Assembly: GCA_046565505.1 (NCBI GenBank) | Contig: JBKHYJ010000092.1 | Location: 1 to 43,179, forward strand | From: JBKHYJ01 sp046565505 | GTDB taxonomy: Bacteria; Acidobacteriota; Blastocatellia; UBA7656 | DNA length: 43,179 bases | Direction: 5' to 3' | Shown here: piece by piece, positions 9,420 to 17,975 of the stretch | Position numbering within the stretch: the first letter of the stretch is position 1 | How the letters are laid out: each line of letters opens with the position of its first letter | Translations under genes and position numbers: made by a program | The notes under the pieces: generated by a model | Seen by the model: only the letters and a program-made list of their open reading frames with translations | What the model was told of the DNA's origin: nothing | Databases searched by the model: none

Positions 9420-9989
9420 TCAGCCTTCAATCACCTTTTGTAAACCTCGGTAGTACGCACGCTGGAGCCTCTCCAGGTCCTGCTTGACCAGATTGAGTCC
9501 GAATACACACAGCTCAAAATTATCCGCCAGCTTGCGGAAGAGCGGGGCCTCGTCTTTGTACTCAAACTGGTCGAAGGCGGAAACGACATTGTAAGACTCC
9601 TTGCCCGCTTTTATATAATCCACGAGCACATCCAGTCGGAGTTGTCTGAACCTCCGCGGGCTATTCAGGCTTTGCGGGAAGAGGCCCGTCATGAAGAGCA
9701 CGTAGTCGCCGACGTGCTTACGCACTTCGCGCTCCCGGTCGAACAAGCTGGCGCCGAGCAGCGGGTTCGATTCGAGCAGCATCTCGCCCACGTCTTCGAG
9801 CCGCCGCCCGCTCGAGTCACGTATCCTGTAGAGGTTGTCCACGTGCGCGAAATTCACGAGCAACCCGGAAACGTAAGAGGACAGGCGCGGGTCTGTCAGT
9901 TGCGCGTCGGCCCCGAAGCGCCGCTGAACTATCTCGGTGAAGAAATGGCGTAGAGGGTGGTTATCGCTGATCGAAGTGTCTATTCTCAT
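9420..9989 (-). CDS. Unrecognised cytosolic protein upstream of the sirtuin gene
   Basis: I do not recognise this 189-residue protein. It lacks a signal peptide and membrane segments, is rich in charged residues, and looks helical throughout: HPLRHFFTEIVQRRFG near the start, LLVNFAHVDNLYRIRD, VRKHVGDYVLFMTGLFP in the middle, and LERLQRAYYRGLQKVIEG at the end. I chose the ATG at 9989 (MRIDTSISD); a longer frame to 10091 begins with a compositionally odd Ser/Gly/Arg-rich stretch. GAAGAG lies 9 bp upstream of the ATG. Same strand as, and close to, the Sir2 gene, so the two may be co-transcribed. Confidence 0.75.
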   Translation of the reverse strand: MRIDTSISDNHPLRHFFTEIVQRRFGADAQLTDPRLSSYVSGLLVNFAHVDNLYRIRDSSGRRLEDVGEMLLESNPLLGASLFDREREVRKHVGDYVLFMTGLFPQSLNSPRRFRQLRLDVLVDYIKAGKESYNVVSAFDQFEYKDEAPLFRKLADNFELCVFGLNLVKQDLERLQRAYYRGLQKVIEG

Positions 9990-10577
9990 CACCTGTAACT
10001 CTTCGCCCAGGCGCCTTCTTGAAGAAGGGTCCGGGCTGTGTCCTGACCCACAAGAGACCCGGCTATCCGAAGGGCCGGCCCACTGCCTCACACGCGATCC
10101 CCGGCGGGGCCGCCCGGTAGGTCGAATCGCCGTTACGACACGTCATGACCGGCGCAGCCGACCAACTATCAAGCCCCGACAGTTAATTCGCAGAGTAATA
10201 TTATAATTTCGTTGCTTGTTTAGATGCGAGCGGGACCTGCGCCTGCCGTACGAAAGCTTCTCTCATATAGCAGAGTGGTAGGATAATTCTCCCGAGAGAC
10301 GTGGTTTTTGATATATGTGGCGACGCTCGTTGAACGCATCGCTTTTAGGCACGGCGGCCCTCGCCAGCTTCCGGGTAAAGGGGTGTGCCCGTACCTAAGG
10401 TGAAGCGACCGGGCCGGACGGCAAATTATTTGCGCAGACCTGGGCAGGCCCCAGGGCACGGTATGTTAATCTGGTCATGGTGTCAGGAGGGCTTACTTTT
10501 GACGGGAAGCACATATTAGCTAAACGGGAAGGAAAGCTCTGATTGATTTTATACCGGATACCTCGGAAGGAGACTGC
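9990..10577. other. Divergent intergenic region, nothing firm
   Basis: About 590 bp between the minus-strand unknown gene and the plus-strand SPOR-like gene. No credible coding frame or RNA gene was seen. It must hold promoters for both directions, but no convincing -35/-10 pair could be picked. Confidence 0.35.
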
Positions 10578-11087
10578 ATGGTGAAAAGATTAATCACTGG
10601 TCTGCTGGCGGTATTTCTCTTTGCGACCGCGAATCTCTCACAGACGCGGCGAGGCGCGGGGCCTGCTCAAACCAGCCTGAAGCCGGGCTATTACTTCACT
10701 GTTGATATGTGCCATGCCTGTTATTACCCTGATTGGGCGAAAGATATTGCCCGGTTGTTTAAAGAGAAGGGAGTTAGCGCGACCACCTACGAAGGCGCGA
10801 TGATGGAAACTCCTAAAGAGAGATTTGCAGCGGTGAAGATATTCCAGAGGCGCGGCCTGTGGAAGGATGTAGTTTATGTCGGCCCGTTTGCATCTGAAGA
10901 GACTGCGATAGAAGCACTCGATAAATTTCCTGCCGTATTAGGGTTGGCCCAAAGGAAGCGGAATAAGATGGAGGGCGCGGAGGGTGGCGGGTGGCCGCTC
11001 GGCGATGACGAGAAGGTAAGGCGGACCGCCGGAAATGATTACAAATATGGATTCTATGAGATAAAAGGGTGCAGGCTGCTTCCTTAG
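10578..11087 (+). CDS. Secreted SPOR-like protein with a CxxC motif
   Basis: A 169-residue exported protein: signal peptide at residues 1-20, then a single small domain. Residues 36-120 resemble a SPOR peptidoglycan-binding fold: YYFTVDMC strand, WAKDIARLFKEKG helix, then VYVGPFASEETAIEALDKFP, which is the typical second SPOR half. Unusually, CHAC (Cys45 and Cys48) sits at the end of the first strand, with a further Cys165 near the C-terminus, which suggests a disulfide. GGAAGGAG precedes the ATG. It stands alone, followed by a hairpin. SPOR assignment is tentative since sequence conservation in that fold is low. Confidence 0.72.
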   Translation: MVKRLITGLLAVFLFATANLSQTRRGAGPAQTSLKPGYYFTVDMCHACYYPDWAKDIARLFKEKGVSATTYEGAMMETPKERFAAVKIFQRRGLWKDVVYVGPFASEETAIEALDKFPAVLGLAQRKRNKMEGAEGGGWPLGDDEKVRRTAGNDYKYGFYEIKGCRLLP

Positions 11088-11142
11088 TAAGATTTTCGGG
11101 AGCATTTAGCTTCTACAATACTAAACCATCGCCAGGCTCGGC

Positions 11143-11171
11143 CTGATAACCTCTTTCGGAGGGGTTATCAG
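11143..11171 (+). terminator. Stem-loop downstream of the SPOR-like gene
   Basis: CTGATAAC (11143-11150) pairs with GTTATCAG (11164-11171), and CTC/GAG continues the stem inside, leaving a TTTCG loop and a two-G bulge. It lies 56 bp after the stop. There is no T-run afterwards, so it may be an mRNA-stabilising hairpin rather than a true terminator. Confidence 0.45.
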
Positions 11172-11730
11172 AGCAATCGTTCAGGTGGGTGGACGCTGGA
11201 TATGAAAAGCGCGTGGATAGGACTGCCGTACCGGCCCACACTTTCTGCCCAGCTCCGGCCGGCTCAACATTTCGGATGAAGATTGGTCACATACACATAC
11301 CGCAGCCCGATAGGCCTTCTCTTCGCACTGCCGTCAGCCACTCCCGCTTGAGGCCCGATGCCAGGCTCGTGAGCATCAACTTGCTCGGTTGGGTGAGCAG
11401 GCTGCTCAGGTCGAGCGCGCCTGGCGCGGCATCAAGACCCCGTGAGTTGTGCAGGGCAATCGAAACAAGCATTCTTAACCGCGGCCGACTCTCGGCTATA
11501 TTCTAGAGATCATCCCACATCTCTCGAACCGTAACCCTCGAAGAAACCTGAAGCATGCGCAATGTATGTTCAGCAGGAGTCCGGGCGGAATAATTTGCCT
11601 TCTGTAAGGCGTGTGGTTGAAAATGATGTAACGGTTGTGCGCCGGCGCGGCAGCGTCCGCAGGTAAGGAATAGCGCAAAAGGATAAGAGGTATCACCGTT
11701 ATAATAGAACACAACTTTCGGGAGAAACTT
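11172..11730. other. Intergenic region with a consensus -10 for the S9 peptidase gene
   Basis: No credible gene. A perfect TATAAT occupies 11700-11705, which would start transcription near 11712 and give a short leader containing GGGAG before the ATG at 11731. The -35 region is not conserved. Confidence 0.45.
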
Positions 11731-13665
11731 ATGATGAAGAGAAAATTTGTGGTATCGCTCATATTATTTCTGCTCGTGACATCTTCCGCCGTCACGGCGC
11801 GGCAGAAAAACACCGCTGGAAAGAATGCCCCGGCCCCGCTGATTCCGATGAGAGACTTCTTTCGGAATCCAGAAAAAGTCGGGTTCGCGCTCTCGCCTAA
11901 TGGCGAGTACCTGGCGTTCATGCAGCCTTGGGAAAGGCGCTTGAATGTATTTGTGCAAAAGATAGGTTCCGATGCTGCCGTGCGCGTGACCGGCGCTAAG
12001 GAGCGAGACATAGCGGGCTTCGGCTGGAAGGGCAATGGCCGGCTGGTCTTCGTGCAGGACAAAGGCGGCGACGAGAACTTTCACCTCTACGCCGTCAGTA
12101 TTGATGGCTCGAACCTCAAAGACCTGACCCCATTCGAGAAAGTGCAGGCGCAGATCATTGATAGCTTGGAAGAAAACGACGACGAGCTTCTCGTCGGCCT
12201 AAACAAGCGCGTCCCGCAAATCTTTGACGTTTACCGAATCAACGTCAACACGGGAGAGATGCAGATGGTTGCCGAGAATCCCGGCAACATCACGAGCTGG
12301 CGTACGGACTGGGACGGCAAACTCCGCGTCGCCAGCGCGACCGATGGCGTCAACAACACGCTGCTTTATCGCAAGACCGAGGCGGACAAGTTCACGCCCG
12401 TGCTCACCACAAGCTTCAAGGAAGCGGTGACTCCATTGCTATTCACCTTCGACAACCGGCACGTCTACCTGGCGACCAACATAGGGCGCGACAAGACGGC
12501 CATCGTCAAATACGACATCGAGAATAAGAAGGAGTTGGAAAAGGTCTTCGACCATGCGGAAGTGGACGTCACAAATTTGATGGTTTCCAGAAAGCGCAAG
12601 GTGGTCACGGGCGTTTCCTATAACACCGAGAAGGTCCATTACTACTTTTTCGACAAGCAGCGCGAAGCGTTGCAGCAGGACCTGGAGAAGAGGCTGCCGG
12701 GGTACGAGGTCCGTCTTGCGGGCTCCGATAAGGAGGAGGATAAATTCCTGGTGCGCACATTCAGCGACCGCTCGCTGGGCGCGTACTACTTTTACGACCG
12801 CAAGAATAAGGAGTTCAGGAAGCTGGCCGACGTAAGCCCCTGGATCAAAGAGGACGAGATGGCAGAGATGAAGCCCATTACCTATCAGACACGTGATGGG
12901 CTGACGATTCATGGTTATCTGACCTTACCGAGAGGCGTCACGCCGAAGAACCTGCCGGCCGTAGTGAATCCGCATGGCGGCCCGTGGTTCCGCGACTCCT
13001 GGGGCTACAACCCGGAGGTACAATTCCTGGCGAATCGCGGGTACGCAGTCTTGCAAGTGAACTTCCGAGGCTCGACAGGGTATGGGCGAAAATTCTGGGA
13101 GGCTAGCTTCAAGCAATGGGGGAAGACCATGCAAAACGACATCACTGACGGCGTGCAGTGGCTGATCAAACAGGGCGTGGCTGATCCCAAGCGCGTCGGG
13201 ATTTACGGCGGCAGCTACGGGGGCTACGCCACCCTCGCCGCGCTGACCTTCACCCCCGACCTGTATGCCTGCGGCGTAGATTATGTAGGCGTGTCGAATC
13301 TCTTCACATTCATGAAGTCGATACCGCCCTATTGGAAGCCGTTCCTGGAGATGCTTTACGAAATGGTCGGGAATCCCGAGAAGGACCAGGCCCTTCTGCG
13401 GGAGGAGTCGCCCGTTTTCCATGTAGATAAGATCAAGGTCCCGCTGCTGATCGCGCAGGGGGCGAATGACCCCCGCGTCAACAAGAACGAGTCCGATCAG
13501 ATAGTGGCGGCGCTGAAGGCCAAGGGGATCGAGGTCCCTTACATCGTGAAAGACAACGAAGGCCACGGATTCTCTAACGAAGAGAACCGCTTTGACTTTT
13601 ATCGCGCGATGGAAGAGTTCCTGGCGAAGCATCTCGGCGGTAGAGTAGAACCGCGCAAGGATTAG
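11731..13665 (+). CDS. Secreted S9-family peptidase (prolyl oligopeptidase / acylaminoacyl peptidase type)
   Basis: A 644-residue serine peptidase exported by an N-terminal signal (basic MMKRK, hydrophobic to about residue 23). Residues 40-370 form the beta-propeller, with typical blade segments such as GFALSPNGEYLAFMQPW and LVFVQDKGGDENFHLYAV. The C-terminal alpha/beta-hydrolase domain holds nucleophile Ser495 in GGSYGG, Asp580 in GANDPRV and His612 in EGHGF. NPHGGPWFRDSWGYNPEVQ and FRGSTGYGRKFW form the oxyanion region. GGGAG precedes two consecutive ATG codons; either could start. It degrades short peptides, probably for nutrition or turnover in the periplasm. Transcription ends at a strong hairpin directly downstream. 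Confidence 0.95.
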   Translation: MMKRKFVVSLILFLLVTSSAVTARQKNTAGKNAPAPLIPMRDFFRNPEKVGFALSPNGEYLAFMQPWERRLNVFVQKIGSDAAVRVTGAKERDIAGFGWKGNGRLVFVQDKGGDENFHLYAVSIDGSNLKDLTPFEKVQAQIIDSLEENDDELLVGLNKRVPQIFDVYRINVNTGEMQMVAENPGNITSWRTDWDGKLRVASATDGVNNTLLYRKTEADKFTPVLTTSFKEAVTPLLFTFDNRHVYLATNIGRDKTAIVKYDIENKKELEKVFDHAEVDVTNLMVSRKRKVVTGVSYNTEKVHYYFFDKQREALQQDLEKRLPGYEVRLAGSDKEEDKFLVRTFSDRSLGAYYFYDRKNKEFRKLADVSPWIKEDEMAEMKPITYQTRDGLTIHGYLTLPRGVTPKNLPAVVNPHGGPWFRDSWGYNPEVQFLANRGYAVLQVNFRGSTGYGRKFWEASFKQWGKTMQNDITDGVQWLIKQGVADPKRVGIYGGSYGGYATLAALTFTPDLYACGVDYVGVSNLFTFMKSIPPYWKPFLEMLYEMVGNPEKDQALLREESPVFHVDKIKVPLLIAQGANDPRVNKNESDQIVAALKAKGIEVPYIVKDNEGHGFSNEENRFDFYRAMEEFLAKHLGGRVEPRKD

Positions 13666-13691
13666 TAGGGCGAGTCGCACCAAATCCATTT

Positions 13692-13763
13692 TGAACAGGC
13701 GCTCCCCCGCGGCAGCTCGGAATCTCATGATGCCGAGTTGCCTTCAAAGGGAGCGCCTGTTCA
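13692..13763 (+). terminator. Composite intrinsic terminator of the S9 peptidase gene
   Basis: A perfect 15-bp stem TGAACAGGCGCTCCC (13692-13706) with its complement at 13749-13763 encloses a second 10-bp stem (13711-13720 with 13733-13742). The outer stem is followed at once by TTTTTAA. This is the clearest terminator in the window. Confidence 0.85.
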
Positions 13764-14479
13764 TTTTTAATCACCCGCCCTGTTCGCGAGCTAGTTGCGC
13801 GGCGACTGCCAGCCTCCGCCTAAAGAGGTTGGTCAGGTCGCTCTCGCATTCTTTAACACCCGTCTGCCCTTTAATTCTTTAAGCTGGAGAGAGGGACAAG
13901 CCTTCCCCATGCGGCATCAATCACCCTGGTCTGGCAACCGGGGATCAAGCACGCAGCAAGAGGTACAAGCTAGAGCAAATAGGTCTAATGCAGCGGCGTT
14001 ACTCTAAGGCAAGGGAACCCTCTGGGTCGCACCGGAAGTATTCGCAATGCGTAGTCACTACCCTTGCCGTACAGTTGCCCCGGAGCCGCCTGGCAAGATC
14101 ATGCGACCAGCCTGCGGTCAGGCTGGTCAGGCTGATTCATCGCACAAGCCGGACCGGAAGCTCCGCTTTTGGATATGGCCCGTTCGGAGCCGTCGCTCTC
14201 TCGCAGCCATACCCACACATGAAGTGATGGGGGCCCGAAGATTATTACATGGTCATTGAAAAAAAATTCGGCGAGGGCCTGTTGATCGGTCGCCGCCCCT
14301 TAGACCATTGAACTCCGAGGTCAGCAGCGAGGGAAACGCCTGGCTTTTTATCTCTGCGCGCCAAATCAATTCCAGCGGTTGCGCAGGTCGTTGCCAGGCC
14401 CGAGGCAGCGCAGGCCTGCGTTGCGAGCTTCAGGGCGGTGCGGATTGGGCGCCTTATTATCGGGCAGGGGGCAAGGGCC
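13764..14479. other. Gene-free stretch with one short perfect hairpin
   Basis: Between the terminator and the 3' end of the anti-sigma gene I see no convincing coding frame. GACCAGCCTG (14105-14114) and CAGGCTGGTC (14119-14128) form a perfect 10-bp stem with a CGGT loop and no T-run; part of the right arm recurs directly downstream as CAGGCTGATT. Role unknown. Confidence 0.4.
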
Positions 14480-15370
14480 TCAGGGAGTTCTGATAATCTG
14501 GAACGGATAATTGCCAAACGGGGACGCCCCGCCTACCGCTTTGAAGCCATCAACCTTCAAAGAATAATGGCCCGGCCGGAAGAGGCTTTGCCTGAGAACG
14601 ATGGTCAGACTGTCATTCAGATCAGGCGTCAATCTTTCGCTCTGCCAAATGAGCCGATGTCTACCATCAAAAATCGTCATGCGGTAGCTTACGAATTCCG
14701 CCTCCCCTTCGAGCGAGATTGAGAAAGCAACCATAGGGGAAGAGCGCGGGAGCGTAATTTTATTAACCTCTCCCAGACTATTCAGACCGCCGCCTCTGAC
14801 GGAAGTCAAATTGAAGACGATCAGTTTGCCGTCCGGGCGCACCGCGCGGTGGAGTTCTGTTTCCATTCGTGCCCGCCGCGCTTCTTCTTCTTTCAGCCCC
14901 GCCTCCATCGCGCGCAGTTGCTCTGTCGTTTGCGACTCCGTTTCCTTGCGCCTCTCTTCAGCCGAAATAGCGGACCGCCTCTCTTCCTCATAGCGGCGCT
15001 TCCACTGCTCGGCGGAGCTTTCTGCCTGCTCCGCCCGCTCCCGGGTCCGTCGCGTGTGATTGAATACAAAAATGGCCCCCGCGATTGCGGCGATAATCAA
15101 GCAGCTAGCTGCCAAAGCCACGGGCGGGGGGAAGGACATTCTCGGAGTCTGCCGGGGCGCCCCCATCGGCGCGCGGCGATCTATTTGCGCAGTCTGCTCC
15201 GTCGCCACTAATCGCAGGCCCTGTAGGAAGCTTTTCTTTATTCGTATCTGGGCAACGCAAAGAGGGCAATCGACGAAATGCTCTTCAAAGCCGGCGCCCT
15301 CTTCCGCCGACAACCTCCCCATCAAGTACCTGTCGATGAGATCGAATCGGTCTATATGCTCATGGTCCAT
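14480..15370 (-). CDS. Zinc-type membrane anti-sigma factor with coiled coil
   Basis: A 296-residue protein that should hold the upstream ECF sigma factor at the membrane. The zinc anti-sigma motif HxxxCxxC is present as His31, Cys35 and Cys38. A disordered linker leads to one transmembrane helix at about residues 82-103. Outside the membrane comes a long charged coiled coil (about 107-175, rich in RAEQAESSAEQWKRRYEEER-type repeats), then a beta-rich domain (about 180-296: LIVFNLTSVRGG, FSISLEGEAEFVSYRMTIFD, GHYSLKVDGF) that could sense an envelope signal. It lies 85 bp downstream of the sigma gene on the same strand. No clear Shine-Dalgarno precedes the ATG. Confidence 0.85.
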   Translation of the reverse strand: MDHEHIDRFDLIDRYLMGRLSAEEGAGFEEHFVDCPLCVAQIRIKKSFLQGLRLVATEQTAQIDRRAPMGAPRQTPRMSFPPPVALAASCLIIAAIAGAIFVFNHTRRTRERAEQAESSAEQWKRRYEEERRSAISAEERRKETESQTTEQLRAMEAGLKEEEARRARMETELHRAVRPDGKLIVFNLTSVRGGGLNSLGEVNKITLPRSSPMVAFSISLEGEAEFVSYRMTIFDGRHRLIWQSERLTPDLNDSLTIVLRQSLFRPGHYSLKVDGFKAVGGASPFGNYPFQIIRTP

Positions 15371-15455
15371 TGTCGCTTATGAGGCCCCAAATTAAAGGTG
15401 TAGTTAAATGTGTGATTATGACACCACACGTGAAAATCTTCTCGGAAGCGTCACA

Positions 15456-16040
15456 TCAGATTTCGCCGAACAGCTTCAGGTGAAGCTCCTTGTAACGCTT
15501 GAGCGCCCTGAAGATGATGCTGTTGAATTGCTTTCTGTCCAGGCCGAGCTCGGCACATATCTGATCTTTACCCTCCTCCGCGATGTAATAACGGGAGAGG
15601 ACCTCCCTGTCCCGCTCGACTTTCAATTCACTGATCACCTGGCGCACGATCTCAGCAATTTCTTTGCGCCAGAGGTGTTCAAACTGATCGGGCCGAGGGT
15701 CGCGAATCTGTTCGGCGCCGCCCACCTCTTCTTGATTCGCCACCCTGCGCGTTTTGCGGGTGTAATCAATAGCCACGTTCCGCGCCACGCCGCAGATGAA
15801 CCCGGAGAGTCTTTCAGGCTCGCGCACGTCGCCATCCCTGATCTTCTCCAGCGCGATCTTAAACGTTTCTTGGGAGAGGTCTTCCGTGGAAGATTCATTA
15901 CGAACGATCCGGTTTATGATGATGGCGATGCCATCTTTGTACCGGCGAACCAGTTCAGCTTCGGCGTCCACGTCGCCGTCAATGATTCGCTGCACCCACC
16001 CGGCCCAGTCCGTTTCTTTGCTCGCCCTTGTCACATTCAT
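15456..16040 (-). CDS. ECF-type RNA polymerase sigma-70 factor
   Basis: A 194-residue alternative sigma factor. Region sigma-2 spans about residues 25-98, with EDLSQETFKIALEKI (53-67) and GFICGVARNVAIDYTRKTRR (80-99) forming the core-binding and -10-melting helices. Region sigma-4 spans about 128-190, with EREVLSRYY-like helices and the DNA-reading helix LGLDRKQFNSIIFRALKRYKE. The putative anti-sigma gene follows 85 bp downstream, a standard partner-switch pair. CAGGG precedes the ATG. Regulon unknown; no further ECF promoter could be assigned with confidence in the window. Confidence 0.93.
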   Translation of the reverse strand: MNVTRASKETDWAGWVQRIIDGDVDAEAELVRRYKDGIAIIINRIVRNESSTEDLSQETFKIALEKIRDGDVREPERLSGFICGVARNVAIDYTRKTRRVANQEEVGGAEQIRDPRPDQFEHLWRKEIAEIVRQVISELKVERDREVLSRYYIAEEGKDQICAELGLDRKQFNSIIFRALKRYKELHLKLFGEI

Positions 16041-16164
16041 ACCCTGCCCGGCCCGCCAGCGCGCGCCACCACGAGGTCTAATCGCCCGAGCGGCCTTACC
16101 TGCAATCTGCTTTCAGTGTTACCGACCATAAGTACACACACTCGCCGGGTTTACGCATACGAGG

Positions 16165-16965
16165 CTAGAAAGATACCTCTTCAATATTCTTCTTCTGGCG
16201 GCTCTTAATCTTCCTAAGGGCCGCCCAAATGGGCTCGGCTGCTTTCAGTAGTTCTTCTATTAATTCGTCATTGAGGTCTTCACGCCGGATTTCACGGAAA
16301 GCGAATCCCAGCTGCTTAATCTCCTCCCAGAACAGGTGTGTGCTATCATACGGGTCGAAATCTTCCAGGTCCGCATGCTCTTCGGATGCCTCGCCGTATG
16401 GCGCTGAGCCGACTCTCTCCGGCCTCGGCGGTGCGAGCATCTCATTAATCCTCCTACGCAGCCGCTCGCCTGAAGACCGACTCTTTAGATGCGCCAGGAG
16501 TATCTCAGCCCTCTTGCGCCTGGCATCCGCCCGGGGCACGCCTAGCCGGCGGGCGTTCACCCTGGCAAGCTGCTCGGCCTCAAACAGATTCACCTCGCCT
16601 TTAGAGAGCGCTTCGAGCACGTCTGAAGGAAAGTCGAGTATACGCAGGTAATGATCTACAAACGTGGAAATCGACATGCGCCCCTGTGTTTCGCGCGCGA
16701 GTATCTCGTTGAGTTTGGAGCCTACTTTCACAAGATCCTCGCGCGGCCATCTAGACGGCCTTCCTCGTCGAGTGTCGGTGGCCGAGTATCGCTCGACGTG
16801 ACGGACGGCGCGGGCGAGCTTCACTAAATCCCTTTCCTTTAGGGTCGAAAGAAGAGGGAAGGCGGCTTTCACCTGATCGAAGATAAAGCGCACCCAATCT
16901 GGAGAGGCGAAATGATCCGGCTTACGTTTTCGACGGCGGGTTACTCTCATAATGGTTTTTGTCAT
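16165..16965 (-). CDS. ParB/KorB-like conserved hypothetical protein
   Basis: A 266-residue basic cytosolic protein of unknown role. KPDHFASPDWVRFIFDQVK opens the N-terminal part; RHVERYSATDTRRGRPSRW is a basic stretch; FPSDVLEALSKGEVNLFEAEQLARV resembles the helix-turn-helix region of ParB/KorB proteins, where a recognition helix follows a Gly-rich turn. An acidic segment and a C-terminal helical tail follow. I place the start at the ATG at 16965: the longer frame to 17226 runs into the NRPS remnant on the other strand. There is no Shine-Dalgarno, but a promoter ends directly at the start, so the transcript may be leaderless. DNA binding is inferred, not shown; no ParA lies nearby. Confidence 0.7.
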   Translation of the reverse strand: MTKTIMRVTRRRKRKPDHFASPDWVRFIFDQVKAAFPLLSTLKERDLVKLARAVRHVERYSATDTRRGRPSRWPREDLVKVGSKLNEILARETQGRMSISTFVDHYLRILDFPSDVLEALSKGEVNLFEAEQLARVNARRLGVPRADARRKRAEILLAHLKSRSSGERLRRRINEMLAPPRPERVGSAPYGEASEEHADLEDFDPYDSTHLFWEEIKQLGFAFREIRREDLNDELIEELLKAAEPIWAALRKIKSRQKKNIEEVSF

Positions 16966-16969
16966 CACC

Positions 16970-16998
16970 AAGCTAGGGATTTTTTTGTATGAAGTCAA
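16970..16998 (-). promoter_or_regulatory. Promoter of the ParB-like gene, placed for a leaderless transcript
   Basis: On the minus strand TTGACT (16993-16998) and TAGCTT (16970-16975) are 17 bp apart. The -10 ends only four bases before the ATG at 16965, so transcription would begin at or next to the start codon. This fits the absence of a ribosome binding site. Confidence 0.5.
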
Positions 16999-17025
16999 TA
17001 TCCCCCTAGGGGCGGAGAGGGAGAA

Positions 17026-17975
17026 GTGTGGGAGATGAGGGAGGAGGTGAAGGAGAAGTTGCCGGGGTACATGGTGCCGAGCCAGTATGTGATAATGGGC
17101 GGGATGCCGCTCACCCCTAACGGCAAGCTCGACAAAAAAGCCCTGCCCGTCCCTGATGCTATTTTTCCGGATAGGCATCACAGCATCGCTCCGCCCCGCG
17201 ATGATTTGGAGCGTGGCCTCGTTCATATCTGGGAAAAAGTTCTTCAGGCTCGCCCGATTGGGATCAGGGACGATTTCTTTGAGCTCGGAGGGAACTCTCT
17301 GCTGGCATTACGCATGCTCGGCCTGGTTCAACAGCAATATGCTAAGGGCGTTGCAATGTCTACAATCTTTAAAGCCAGGAATATCCAAAGTCTTGCCGGC
17401 ATCCTTCGCCGAAAGGCCCCATCCCTTACAGAATCTCCCCTCGTAGCTATACAGCCTCATGGAAACAATCCAAAGCTCTTTTGCGTGCATCCGGGGAGCG
17501 GCAATGTTTTTTGCTATGCTGATCTGGCGCGACGTTTAGGGCCGGATCAACCGCTCTATGGTTTGCAAGATCCAAGCATTTATACGGACACGACTCCGGC
17601 AATTCCCATTGAAGTCATGGCAGCACGTTACATAGAGGCGTTGCGCTCCGCTCAATCAGAAGGCCCCTACCTGCTGGCTCGCTGGTCATTCGGAGGTTTT
17701 GTCGCTTTTGAGATTGCCCGGCAATTATTCAAAGCGGGACAAGAAGTGCTTTTACTGGCATTGCTTGATACGAGCGCCCCAATAGCACTCGCCAGTTTTC
17801 CCACGTTGCGGATGACGCTTTCCTGCTATACGTGATTGCTTCCGAGATCGGTTTGCAAGTATCTCCCGACGAACTTCGACAGCTTCAGCCAGATGAACGG
17901 ATTAGCCATTTGAACAGATTAATGCAAAAAGCGGAGGTCTTACTTTATGACGCCGGAGTGGATAGAATTCTGTAA
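17026..17975 (+). pseudogene. Remnant of an NRPS terminal module (A-domain tail, PCP, thioesterase)
   Basis: Only the end of a non-ribosomal peptide synthetase is left. The frame opens with the last ~45 residues of an adenylation domain (LPGYMVPSQYV, then NGKLDKKALP, the A10 motif), continues with a complete carrier domain (DDFFELGGNSLLALRM, phosphopantetheine Ser present), then a type I thioesterase (LFCVHPGSGNVFCYADLA, LYGLQDPS, ARWSFGGFVAFEIARQL). The elbow reads R-W-S-F-G instead of the usual G-W-S-F-G. After LLDTSAPIALA a frameshift near 17790-17810 ends the first frame at 17835; the homologous continuation DDAFLLYVIASEIGLQV runs in another frame from 17811 and stops at 17975, before the normal thioesterase end. 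Thus it is truncated on both sides and broken. No synthetase body is in the window. Confidence 0.85.

Noticed and set aside
12925..13728. 267-codon minus-strand frame across the S9 peptidase catalytic domain
   Set aside because: Antisense to Ser495/Asp580/His612 of the peptidase and runs into its terminator.
15408..16208. 266-codon open frame antisense to the ECF sigma gene
   Set aside because: The minus strand encodes an unmistakable sigma factor; the frame is a product of high G+C codon bias.
16966..17226. N-terminal extension of the ParB-like gene to 17226
   Set aside because: The extension is antisense to the NRPS remnant and reads through the promoter; the part after 16965 looks like the real protein.
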